A stretch of DNA of 64,000 nucleotides from Bifidobacterium sp. WK012_4_13. GTDB taxonomy: Bacteria; Actinomycetota; Actinomycetes; Actinomycetales; Bifidobacteriaceae. Positions 47,700 to 56,401 of this stretch are shown here, one piece after another; the stretch's first letter is position 1, and the number at the start of each line of letters is the position of its first letter. The stretch spans positions 1,426,001-1,490,000 of the forward strand of contig NZ_CP129683.1 in the NCBI RefSeq assembly GCF_041080835.1, given 5' to 3'. The notes beneath the pieces are model-generated. The model was given only the letters and a program-made list of their open reading frames with translations, ran no database searches and was not told the origin of the DNA. A program made the position numbers and the translations under genes.

Positions 47700-50585
47700 T
47701 CACGGACGAATCATGCCAGCTATCTTTCGCCTTGCCTGGTGGACCGCAGCGTACATTCCGGTTCTTGCGCCATATCCACGCGACGCAAGGAGAGAGCGAA
47801 TGAACTTATCACCCTCGGAGAGAACCAAGACGCTCAGACCGATGAGCATGCACAGTCCCCACTGCCACAGCGCCAGTGGAGCCATTCCCAAGACCGAGGC
47901 CACGCCCGGTATGTACATCGCACTGGCATGAATCAGCAGGGCGACGATGGACGCTATGAGCAGGAACTTGTTGCGCAATGGATTGAGCTTGAAAATCATG
48001 ACCGTTTCGGAACGCGCGGACATCGACATGAAGAAGTTGAAGAGCACGAGCAGAGTCAATGCCATCGTTCTTGCGGAGACAACATCGACGCCTTGATCGA
48101 TCTCAAGCCTGAACATCACGAGGATGCACATCGCCATCCAGAGTCCGCACAGAGCCGTCCGTGCCCATAGCGCAGACGAAAGAAGGCCTTCGGTGTTCTT
48201 CCTCGGCTTGTAGTCAAGCTCATCGCCACTGCCCGGCTCGAATCCGAGCGCGACATCCTGCACGCCGTTGGTGACGAAGTTAATCCACAGCATCTGCAAA
48301 GGCAGGAACAGCAGCGGCATTTCCGCAATCACATTCACACCGACGGCAATCATCGCCGCGACCGCAGTCGAAAGCAGGAAGAACGCGGATCCGCGAATTG
48401 CCTTGAAAGTCACTCGCCCCTGACGCACAGCATGGGTGAGCGTCACGAAGTTATCGTCGGTGAGCACCACGTCGCTCGCCTCACGGGCCACGTCGGTTCC
48501 TGATTTGCCCATCGCGATTCCGACCGAGGCCGATTTCAAGGCAGGGGCATCGTTCACTCCATCGCCGGTGACGGCAACTACTTCACCCTGATCCTGCAGA
48601 ACCTCGACGATACGGAGCTTGTCCTGCGGCGATACTCGTGCCGCAATTGAGGTTTCCTTCAGCCGGGCCTTCAGCACCTCGTCCCTCATGTCAGCCATCT
48701 CACGACCGGTCAGGACGTTGTCGGTCTGTTGAAGTCCCAGACGTTCGCCTATCGCAGCGGCCGTCGTCGGATGGTCTCCGGTTATCATCTTGACCTCGAT
48801 GCCAGCTCCGATGCACTGCTCGATGGCCTCCCTGACCCCGGAACGAGGAGGGTCGAGCATGCCTTCAAGCCCCAGGAAGTGGAGATCGCGAGGCTTTCGG
48901 TATGTGGTCAGGTCCTTGTCCGCATCGATATGCCTGCTTGCGACGCCTATCACGCGCAATCCATCCCTGCCCATCGTCTCATAGACACCATGGATGGCCT
49001 CGGCATCAATGGAAATCTCGTTGCCATGTCCGTCATCCATCGTCTGACTCATCATCGCCAGCTTGTCGGGTGCGCCCTTCACATATTGGGTAAAGCCGCC
49101 ATCCGCATTCTGCCTGATGGTCATGGAATAGGCCAGCTCAGGCTCATATGCGGTTTCAAGCTTGCTTTCGGCCTTGCGATCCTCGTCGCCTAGCGCATGG
49201 AAATCATCCGCGACACGCATCATGGCGACATCCACTGCATCGCCGGAATAGTTGTAGGTGCCTTCATCGGTCTTGCTCCGATACGCCTCGTTGGTGAGCG
49301 CCGCAGCCTTCAGCATTGCATGAAGACCGTCATTCGTACCATCTTCGAGTGAGCCGGCATGCACCTCGTCAGTGCTGAAGGATTCACCGGAACCAAGGCT
49401 CAGGCGTTCGACCGTCATCCGGTTCTGGGTAAGCGTCCCCGTTTTATCTGACCCGATGACCGTCGTTGAGCCGAGCGTCTCAACCGCAGGCAGGGTTCGC
49501 ACGATCGCATTGCGCTTCGCCATTCGCGATATGCCCAGCGCCATCGCCACGGTGAGGACGATTGGCAGGGCCTCAGGCATGGATGCTACCACGAGCGATA
49601 CGGCCGAGAGGAAGGAATTCGTCATGTCGTTATTGATGATCGTCCCCGCAATGAAGACGAAAACTGCAACGATGATGACACCTATGGATATGCCTCTTTC
49701 CGTGCGCTGCATGATCTGCTGCAAAGGCGTTTTCCCGCTGGCATTGTTGACCAGGCTGCTGATCTCACCGAGCTCCGTGTCAGCTCCTGTGGCGACGACG
49801 ACCCCGCGGCCACGGCCACTGGTAACCATCGTTCCGGAAAACGTGACGCACTTTCGGTCTCCTAAAGACGCATCGTCCTCCACAGGCTCGGTATGCTTCT
49901 GCACATCGTTGCTTTCGCCAGTAAGCATCGACTCATCGACGCGAAGACGGCTGGTATCGAGCAGGCGGATGTCCGCAGGCACCCGGTCGCCGCTCTCGAG
50001 CAGGACGATGTCGCCTGGAACCAGATCCGCCGCCTCTATTTCCAGGCGTCTTCCGCCTCGAATCACACGACATGTCGGGCTTGAAAGCGAGGCAAGCGCA
50101 TCCACCGCCCGATCCGCCTTGGATTCCTGGTAATAGCCAATGATCGCATTGAGCAGCAGAACGAGGAATATGGCCGCTGCATCGATGAGGTGGTCGAGCG
50201 CGATGGTGATAATTCCACACACGACAAGCACTGCGATGAGCGGACTTTTGAACTGGACAAGAAAGAGCTTCCACTTTGGCATCTTGGCCACGGAAGAAAG
50301 AGCATTCGGCCCGAACACCGAAAGTCTGCGCCCGGCTTCACTTTCAGATATGCCTTTCCGACTGGTTTCGAGGACTTCCAGAGCCTTGTTCGCATCGATG
50401 CCATGCCAGACAGTGTCATTTCTTGCATCTGATGTATTTGCCGGGGAAATGCCGTGATTTCTGTCATCCCTGTCCGCGGCATGCTCTGCCGACTCACGGC
50501 CAGCGCTGCCGCCGCGGATGTCGTCCGGCACCTTCTTCGATGCACCGTTTGTCTGGTTCCGGGTATTGTTCTCCATTGTCTTCAT
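47700..50585 (-). CDS. Cation-transporting P-type ATPase (calcium type)
   Basis: 961 residues, P2-type architecture. A hydrophilic N-terminal region of about 85 residues rich in Asp, Asn and Arg precedes the cation-ATPase N-domain (WHGIDANKALEVLETSRKGIS). Motifs: MLTGES (actuator), a PEALPIV segment in helix M4, SDKTGTLTQN with the phosphorylated Asp, and TGDGVNDAPALK. Four C-terminal membrane helices follow. The P2 pattern suggests export of calcium or perhaps manganese. The start is ATG 50585 with AAAGG ten bases upstream; ATG 50576 is an alternative. Divergent from the antiporter gene. Confidence 0.93.
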   Translation of the reverse strand: MKTMENNTRNQTNGASKKVPDDIRGGSAGRESAEHAADRDDRNHGISPANTSDARNDTVWHGIDANKALEVLETSRKGISESEAGRRLSVFGPNALSSVAKMPKWKLFLVQFKSPLIAVLVVCGIITIALDHLIDAAAIFLVLLLNAIIGYYQESKADRAVDALASLSSPTCRVIRGGRRLEIEAADLVPGDIVLLESGDRVPADIRLLDTSRLRVDESMLTGESNDVQKHTEPVEDDASLGDRKCVTFSGTMVTSGRGRGVVVATGADTELGEISSLVNNASGKTPLQQIMQRTERGISIGVIIVAVFVFIAGTIINNDMTNSFLSAVSLVVASMPEALPIVLTVAMALGISRMAKRNAIVRTLPAVETLGSTTVIGSDKTGTLTQNRMTVERLSLGSGESFSTDEVHAGSLEDGTNDGLHAMLKAAALTNEAYRSKTDEGTYNYSGDAVDVAMMRVADDFHALGDEDRKAESKLETAYEPELAYSMTIRQNADGGFTQYVKGAPDKLAMMSQTMDDGHGNEISIDAEAIHGVYETMGRDGLRVIGVASRHIDADKDLTTYRKPRDLHFLGLEGMLDPPRSGVREAIEQCIGAGIEVKMITGDHPTTAAAIGERLGLQQTDNVLTGREMADMRDEVLKARLKETSIAARVSPQDKLRIVEVLQDQGEVVAVTGDGVNDAPALKSASVGIAMGKSGTDVAREASDVVLTDDNFVTLTHAVRQGRVTFKAIRGSAFFLLSTAVAAMIAVGVNVIAEMPLLFLPLQMLWINFVTNGVQDVALGFEPGSGDELDYKPRKNTEGLLSSALWARTALCGLWMAMCILVMFRLEIDQGVDVVSARTMALTLLVLFNFFMSMSARSETVMIFKLNPLRNKFLLIASIVALLIHASAMYIPGVASVLGMAPLALWQWGLCMLIGLSVLVLSEGDKFIRSLLASRGYGARTGMYAAVHQARRKIAGMIRP

Positions 50586-50851
50586 TGTCGTAGGGCCTTT
50601 CTGAGTCGAATCATCGTAAAGGTCGCTGCGGTCCATACAAATCGAAACATGATGCCAACATTTCATGTATCAAACTGACGGTTACACAAACCTTATTCCA
50701 AGCTAACATACCGATGCTTCAAGCTCTCGCAGGCTTCGCGCATAGGGCAGAATCCGCATTCGCCACGCGTCGTCTCGCTCTACGCTCAACTTTCGCTGTA
50801 CACGATGCGTATAGTTGAACTGGATACGTGTTATCGGGAGGAGAGTGGTCT

Positions 50852-53083
50852 GTGGAATCGTTCACCCTGATACTGTGCATCATTGGCGCAGTGCTCGTGT
50901 CTTCCTTCATCAGCCGCTTCATTCCACGCATCTCGACCCCCCTGGTTCAGATTCTGCTGGGAACCGTCATGACGCTGCTGCCGATTGTGCCAAATACGGA
51001 TTTGGACCCAGAGCTCTTCATGGTGCTCTTCATAGCGCCGCTGCTGTATTACGAGGCGCACAGCATCAACAAGCAGGCGCTGCTGAAGAATCTTCGGCTG
51101 TCGCTGTCGCTCGCCATCGGATTGGCCGCGGTCACGATGCTTGCGGTGGGATACAGCCTGCATACGGCATGGCTTTCGATACCGCTCGCCGCAGCCCTGT
51201 CTCTAGGTGCCGCACTGGGACCAACGGATGCGGTTGCCGTCTCGTCAATCGGCCGTGTCGCGAATCTCAGCGAACGTCAGCGTTCAATATTGAACGGTGA
51301 GTCACTGTTCAACGATGCGACGGGTGTCATCGGCTTCCAGTTTGCCATCTATGCTGCGGTGACCGGCTCATTCTCCGTAGTGGGGGCGGTGACGCAATTC
51401 CTTTTCTCGTTCATAGGCGGCATAGCAGTCGGTGCGATGGCAGGGCTGATGCTCAACTGGATGTTTGAGGCAAGCAGGCATCTGGGATGGGAAACGACGA
51501 CGACGCGAATCCTGCTAGAAATTTTCTTCCCATTCCTGCTCTATCTGATCGCAGAGCATCTACTGCATATCTCCGGAGTGCTTGCCGTAGTGACGGGCGG
51601 ACTGCTCGCACGATTCGACACCAGCGGCATCGGACCGAACGTGTCACGGACGAACATCGTCTCTTCAAGCGTCTGGACGGTGCTCTCATTCAGCCTCAAC
51701 GGGGCTGTCTTTGTTCTGCTCGGCATGCTTCTGCCCAATGCGATGATGTCAAGCTGGTCAGATGAGAGCATAAGCCATGGCATGCTCATCGGCGTCATAT
51801 TCCTTGTGTCCGCAGTGGTCATCGTCATTCGTTTCATATGGGTTTCGGCGATGCTGGCCGCCACCAAGGACACGGTCACGCACGAACGCCGACCGATGAC
51901 TCTCGAGCGCTGGCGTTCTGCCGCTGTCATGACCTTTGGAGGGCCAAAGGGGACCATCACGCTTTCGCTTGCGCTCACCATCCCCTACACGGTCAGCTCC
52001 GGAGCATGGTTCCCGATGCGTGACGAACTCATCTTCATCGCGGCCGGCGTGATAATCGTCACGCTCCTGCTCGCCAACTTCGCACTTCAAGTTCTGGCTC
52101 CTGCAAATGCCCAGGGCGTTTCGACGAAGTTCGTGGAAGCCGTGCTCGAAGTGCTCCGACGAACCATCGAGCAGCTCTCCGAACATGACACCAGAGACAA
52201 CCATCATGCAATGCGCATGGTGCTTTCCTCCTACAATCAGCGAATAGCGCGTCTTAAATCCCAGATCGGGCAGCATGACTCCAAGGAACTGGAACGTCTG
52301 CAGATCACCGTGCTGAATTGGGAACGAGACTATATAGAGAACAGAATCACCATCATCGAGAATGAGATCGCCGAATTCAATGATTCCGATGGGGCCGATG
52401 GCAAGGAACTCGATGAATTCAGCAATGATGGCACCGGGGACCTCCCAGTCACCTCTCCTGGCGATGCTGCGGGGAGCGGGATGGATGAAAGCGTCGAACT
52501 CCTCGGAGAGCAACAGTCATGGCAACGTTCATGGATCGTGTCACAACTCACGCCCTTGCAGCGCTTTGAGTCGGAACGACAGGCGGCAGAACGCATACTG
52601 ATCCATATTTCACGTTCGCTCAGCCACATATCCGAATCGAGCGAACTGCGGTGGAGACTTCGCTCCCTGCGCCGTCGCACCCAAAGCCTGGCGAAGGGTC
52701 TTGAAAGCCGCGTGCGCCACTCCACCCCTCTTGTGAGCGATGACACGATCTTCGTGGTTTCCCGACAGCTCCATCTCGATCTGAACCGGTACGTCATCGA
52801 GAAGCTCTATGCAGAGCTGGCAAAATCCGACTTCAACACCGAAGATGTGCTTTCCGTGATCATCGAGCATCAGCGTGCAGAGACGGCCTTGCGTGCGCGA
52901 CCTTCGGTCAATGAGTCCGCACACGTGATGAATGGCATTCAGGAAATCAAGCGCGAAGGGTATGCGATTGAGCTGGCGGTGATTCAGAACATGTTCGAAT
53001 CCGGCGACATCACCCGAACCGAGGCGCGCCAGCTGCGCAGGAACGTCTATGTGATGCAGGTCGATGCAGATTCCAGCATCTAG
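50852..53083 (+). CDS. CPA1-type Na+/H+ antiporter (NhaP-like) with long cytoplasmic tail
   Basis: 743 residues. About 12 membrane helices fill residues 1-415, with GPTDAVAVSSI and NGESLFNDATGVIGFQ, the conserved acidic motifs of CPA1 exchangers. Residues about 420-743 are a charged, helix-rich cytoplasmic domain, with a low-complexity acidic segment (about 505-550) and RSLRRRTQ. GTG 50852 is the start because GGGAGGAG lies just before it; the frame opens at 50828. It exports Na+ for H+ and may regulate pH. An inverted-repeat element follows its stop. Confidence 0.93.
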   Translation: MESFTLILCIIGAVLVSSFISRFIPRISTPLVQILLGTVMTLLPIVPNTDLDPELFMVLFIAPLLYYEAHSINKQALLKNLRLSLSLAIGLAAVTMLAVGYSLHTAWLSIPLAAALSLGAALGPTDAVAVSSIGRVANLSERQRSILNGESLFNDATGVIGFQFAIYAAVTGSFSVVGAVTQFLFSFIGGIAVGAMAGLMLNWMFEASRHLGWETTTTRILLEIFFPFLLYLIAEHLLHISGVLAVVTGGLLARFDTSGIGPNVSRTNIVSSSVWTVLSFSLNGAVFVLLGMLLPNAMMSSWSDESISHGMLIGVIFLVSAVVIVIRFIWVSAMLAATKDTVTHERRPMTLERWRSAAVMTFGGPKGTITLSLALTIPYTVSSGAWFPMRDELIFIAAGVIIVTLLLANFALQVLAPANAQGVSTKFVEAVLEVLRRTIEQLSEHDTRDNHHAMRMVLSSYNQRIARLKSQIGQHDSKELERLQITVLNWERDYIENRITIIENEIAEFNDSDGADGKELDEFSNDGTGDLPVTSPGDAAGSGMDESVELLGEQQSWQRSWIVSQLTPLQRFESERQAAERILIHISRSLSHISESSELRWRLRSLRRRTQSLAKGLESRVRHSTPLVSDDTIFVVSRQLHLDLNRYVIEKLYAELAKSDFNTEDVLSVIIEHQRAETALRARPSVNESAHVMNGIQEIKREGYAIELAVIQNMFESGDITRTEARQLRRNVYVMQVDADSSI

Positions 53084-53098
53084 TCTGTCCGCAATCGT

Positions 53099-53201
53099 GA
53101 GTTTTGCGGCAATCGTCGAATATAAGAGTGCAATATCGTTGAAAAATCCATCGAATTTGGCTGTGTACTAGTGAAGCTACTGGCCAATTGCCGCAAAACT
53201 C
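53099..53201. repeat. 103-bp element with 15-bp terminal inverted repeats
   Basis: GAGTTTTGCGGCAAT (53099-53113) and ATTGCCGCAAAACTC (53187-53201) are exact inverted copies 73 bases apart. The element fills the gap between the convergent antiporter and esterase genes and begins 15 bases after the antiporter stop. The arm resembles GATTTTTGTGGCC of the 37754-37884 element. The interior carries no open frame. It could serve as a bidirectional terminator or be a small mobile repeat. Confidence 0.65.
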
Positions 53202-53237
53202 GATATTTCAATAATCGAACCCGATACGTGCAATGTT

Positions 53238-54032
53238 CTACATGACTCCGGAAGCTATGTTATTGTCGCTCAGCCACTGGCGGATGTCATTGAATTCGTC
53301 AAGGCTCACGGCATGATCCAAGCCGGGATACCCGCAGGATTTCAACCATGTGTGTTCTTCAAGCCATGCGGCCATGCCGTAGATCTCATATTTTGGAATG
53401 ATGTTGTCCGCCTTTCCGTATCCATAGAACACGGGAACTTCCAGAGCGGCAAGGCGCTCGTCAGCCGGAGCGGCGTCGGCAACGACCTTTGGCGCCAGAA
53501 ATCCAGATAGGCTTATCGCCGCACGATATCGTTCCGGATGCACGCGAAGCAAATGCACAGCCAGAACCCCGCCTTGCGAAAAACCGAGGGGAACAATCTC
53601 GCGATTCGAATCGATGTTCTCGTCGATCCAGCTGTCAATCGCCAGAGATGCTGCATACGCATCACGGTCGAGGCTGGCTCCCGTCGGGACGCAGTCATGA
53701 AACCACGTATACCCGCCTTGCCCGAACTGCGAGGGCATGTCGAGCGGTGCACGCAATCCAATGTAGTCGTTGAAGGGGGCGATGTATTGCATCAGATCGG
53801 CCAGGTCACGCTCATTCGAACCCCAGCCATGCAGCAGCAGAAACAAAGGTTTCGCCGGATTTGCCTGTGCATTCCGATTCGAACGCAAGGCATGCGAGAT
53901 TCGCACTGGATCGCCGAAATGACCGGGAATCACCGTCGATGCCTCTCCTATGAGAGAAACCGCATCGGGGGATGATTCGCCCGCGCCATGGATATCGCCA
54001 TGAATATCGTCATTGTATGTATTTTCGCTCAT
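53238..54032 (-). CDS. Alpha/beta-hydrolase carboxylesterase/phospholipase
   Basis: 264 residues of the carboxylesterase/phospholipase 2 family. Triad: Ser in PLGFSQGGVLA, Asp in YGYGKADNIIP, His in YPGLDHAVSLDEF. LFLLLHGWGSNERDL is the oxyanion-side strand. The first 40 residues are acidic and disordered. No signal peptide, so cytoplasmic. Start ATG 54032 has AAGG eight bases upstream. Substrate not predictable beyond short esters. Confidence 0.9.
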   Translation of the reverse strand: MSENTYNDDIHGDIHGAGESSPDAVSLIGEASTVIPGHFGDPVRISHALRSNRNAQANPAKPLFLLLHGWGSNERDLADLMQYIAPFNDYIGLRAPLDMPSQFGQGGYTWFHDCVPTGASLDRDAYAASLAIDSWIDENIDSNREIVPLGFSQGGVLAVHLLRVHPERYRAAISLSGFLAPKVVADAAPADERLAALEVPVFYGYGKADNIIPKYEIYGMAAWLEEHTWLKSCGYPGLDHAVSLDEFNDIRQWLSDNNIASGVM

Positions 54033-54143
54033 ATTGCAAACCTTAGCGCCTTTGATCAACGGATGGTCTCAGATCCTTCGACCCCGATTGGAACGCATGG
54101 GCATTCCACGCAACCGCAGTCATCGATCCGTGAGAATCCTCAT

Positions 54144-55118
54144 TCACTCGACGGTTTCTATCGTGCCACCCCAGGATTTCTGGAGTTTCTCGATGTTGGT
54201 CTTTTCACCGAATACAAGCCATGTCTTGCCATTCAACGTGCGCCAATCGCCCTGGGCCTTGCTGCTATCCGAGTATTCTTCCAGCAAGTCAGCGATCTTG
54301 GAATTGACTGCCCCACGTTCCAGACTTGCCATCGTCTGATTCTCAAAGGTGACATATGCCATGCGCGGATTGCTGCACAGTTCGGCAAGAGTCAGGCCCG
54401 GATATGAGCTCGTGGCCAGGGACCGCCAGCCTCCAGTACACGTTCCGACCGAAGTCTCGATGCCCTTGCGCATGGTCTTGCTGCTGGCTGCAGGTGCACT
54501 TTCAGCAACGGAGGGCTGAACCACGCCTTCTGGAAAAAGATTGCCAATGAGCAAGCCACAGATCGTGATCAGCAAGGCGAGAATGATGCCGATGATCCCC
54601 CATGTGCCCTTTCTCCCCTTTGCCGACGCCCGCCTTTGCCCAACCTTGGCCACGATAACGAATATCAGTGCCAACGCGCAGAAGACACATGCAGCCCATT
54701 CGAATGCCGTGAGAGCAATGCCATGGCTGAATCCGAGAGCTGCCGGAGCAATTGTCCGAGTGATGAATATGACTGAGCATATGACAGCAACGAGGCCAGA
54801 CACCGCTCCCAGTGCAGCTGACACCGACGCCGCCTTGGAACGCGGCGATTTCATCGCATACCGTGGCCGATTCCCTGATTCATGCGAGCGCGGACCATTG
54901 TTATGGTACGAAGCATAATCGTTGACCGGATGTCCGGCATTTGAGGAGTCGGGATACCCGGTCTCATCGAACTGTTCGAACTCGTTGAACTCTGCAGATC
55001 CGGCATTTGGTCGATTCGAGGCCTTTCTGCCCTCGGCCGCCGCCTCGGACCGCCGCCTGTTCAAGGAATCAGGCTGATATTCTGGCAAATCATTTTCTTT
55101 TTCCCCATCAGATGCCAT
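54144..55118 (-). CDS. Membrane protein with three helices and an extracytoplasmic C-domain (unrecognised)
   Basis: 324 residues, no family recognised. Residues 1 to about 95 are hydrophilic (Ser, Asn, Glu, Arg-rich, likely disordered). Three hydrophobic helices lie at about 103-125, 133-160 and 175-198. The last 120 residues (VQPSVAESAPAASS onward) probably face outside and contain a Cys pair (GTCTGG, LCSNPR) and NQTMASLERGAVNSKIADLLEE. The C-domain could be a small ligand- or stress-sensing module. ATG 55118 follows GGGAGAA. It lies 111 bases beyond the esterase start and may be co-transcribed. Confidence 0.75.
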   Translation of the reverse strand: MASDGEKENDLPEYQPDSLNRRRSEAAAEGRKASNRPNAGSAEFNEFEQFDETGYPDSSNAGHPVNDYASYHNNGPRSHESGNRPRYAMKSPRSKAASVSAALGAVSGLVAVICSVIFITRTIAPAALGFSHGIALTAFEWAACVFCALALIFVIVAKVGQRRASAKGRKGTWGIIGIILALLITICGLLIGNLFPEGVVQPSVAESAPAASSKTMRKGIETSVGTCTGGWRSLATSSYPGLTLAELCSNPRMAYVTFENQTMASLERGAVNSKIADLLEEYSDSSKAQGDWRTLNGKTWLVFGEKTNIEKLQKSWGGTIETVE

Positions 55119-55211
55119 TGCTTCTCCCACCGTATTCTTGAATCTCGCCAAGCAACAACCGCCTTTGGCAGTTGAATCTGTCCTGAGACAATCCTAATGC
55201 GAAAAACGAAA

Positions 55212-55234
55212 ACCCGGCGGTGCACCCGCCGGGT
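55212..55234 (-). terminator. Orphan intrinsic terminator on the minus strand
   Basis: ACCCGGCGG and CCGCCGGGT form a nine-base perfect stem with a TGCAC loop. On the minus strand the following bases are TTTCGTTTTTC. No annotated minus-strand gene ends toward it from the right within 400 bases, so what it terminates is unknown. Confidence 0.7.
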
Positions 55235-55382
55235 GAAGATAAGGAGAGAGAAGAAGATTCAGTTATCAGGAGAGGGGATCTCTTGCCGATGGAGAGGAAT
55301 CCTTTCCATCGATAGAAGTAACTTAACCATCGAGTCCTTGGCGAAAGCCCAGCGATGGCTGAAAGTTTTCTGAGACTACGGG

Positions 55383-55424
55383 ATTCAGACTACGGAATTC
55401 AGACCATAGAATTCAGACCATGGA
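55383..55424. repeat. Three tandem 14-bp repeats
   Basis: ATTCAGACTACGGA, ATTCAGACCATAGA and ATTCAGACCATGGA follow each other without gaps; a partial unit (GAGACTACGGG) precedes them. They lie about 245 bases upstream of the phosphatase start. Such direct repeats could be activator sites or replication slippage. Confidence 0.7.
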
Positions 55425-55667
55425 ACCCATCTTCCCGGTTTGGGGCGATTTTCTTCGAAATGGCGATATCCTGTGTCCCAAGCTGCGGGAACCTTGAAAC
55501 AATCTCGGGAAATTCGGTGGAACTGCGTCACTTCAATGCAGCGGGTCCCCTTTTCGCTGCGGCTGGCAAGGAAGGTTCAGTATCCGGTTTATTCTAGTTA
55601 CGGAATAGTTGAAGATCTCGCTTGGCTTCGCATTGTCAGGACGTTGCCATAATAGAGAAGGACAGAT

Positions 55668-56396
55668 ATGGCAGACAGCATGCACACGGTGAACTCGATC
55701 ATTCTTGTTCGCCACGGACGCACGGATTTCAATGCGCAGCACAGACTCCAAGGCCAGATAGAGCAGCCACTTGACAAGGATGGTCTCTGGCAGGTCGCAC
55801 AGACTGCACGCGCCTTGAGCACTCTGTATGTCGAACACGCACAGGAAGTCCCGAAGCAATTGGTCGTCAGCTCCAACCTCAGTCGAGCGATGGACACCGC
55901 ACACCAGTTTGCCGACCCACTCAATCTCGAGGTCCATGCCGATCCCGCTTTCCGTGAGCGCAGCTATGGCGACTGGGAAGGCATGTCCCGTGACGAGATT
56001 CAGGCCCAGTGGCCTGAGGATTTCAAACTCTGGCAGAGCTTGGATGGCGGCGAACTCAGACACAATGCAGAAGCCTTGGAGGATGTCGGCGCAAGAGGCG
56101 CCGCCGCCTTGCAGAGGTGGGCGACATCGGCGGGATCGGATACGAATCTCTTCATATTCGCGCACGGCACTTTGATCGAAACCGTATTGCACACGGTTCT
56201 GGGGATTCACAGCGTTCCCCCATGCACGTCGTTGGTGGGAATGAGAAACGCGCATTGGGCCCGTCTGGTTCCCCTGCATTATGGCAGCGACGATGAGCGG
56301 CATCTAAAGTGGCGTCTTTCGGAATACAATCGTGGGCCTGCCATTGCCTCGACTGGTGATTGGCATGACATTCCACCGCTGAAAGCCACAATCTGA
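55668..56396 (+). CDS. Histidine phosphatase (phosphoglycerate mutase-like)
   Basis: 242 residues. The phosphorylated His is in IILVRHGRTDFN; ERSYGDWEGMSRDEI supplies the acidic partner and FAHGTLIETVL the second His. The fold spans residues 10-215. This group contains broad-specificity phosphatases rather than glycolytic mutase, so the substrate is open. ATG 55668 has GAAGGA upstream. The ClC gene follows after five bases, likely one transcript. Confidence 0.92.
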   Translation: MADSMHTVNSIILVRHGRTDFNAQHRLQGQIEQPLDKDGLWQVAQTARALSTLYVEHAQEVPKQLVVSSNLSRAMDTAHQFADPLNLEVHADPAFRERSYGDWEGMSRDEIQAQWPEDFKLWQSLDGGELRHNAEALEDVGARGAAALQRWATSAGSDTNLFIFAHGTLIETVLHTVLGIHSVPPCTSLVGMRNAHWARLVPLHYGSDDERHLKWRLSEYNRGPAIASTGDWHDIPPLKATI

Positions 56397-56401
56397 CTTC
56401 G

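Larger units (their letters stand above)
55119..55667. other. Gene-free region with hairpin and 14-bp direct repeats
   Basis: 549 bases with no credible protein gene. It contains a G+C-rich hairpin at 55212-55234 followed by T-rich sequence on the minus strand, and three tandem 14-bp units at 55383-55424. The promoters of the two divergent genes must lie here. A minus-strand small RNA ending at the hairpin is possible. Confidence 0.55.

Noticed and set aside
47583..48170. 195-codon plus-strand frame
   Set aside because: Antisense to the P-type ATPase C-terminus, with low-complexity composition.
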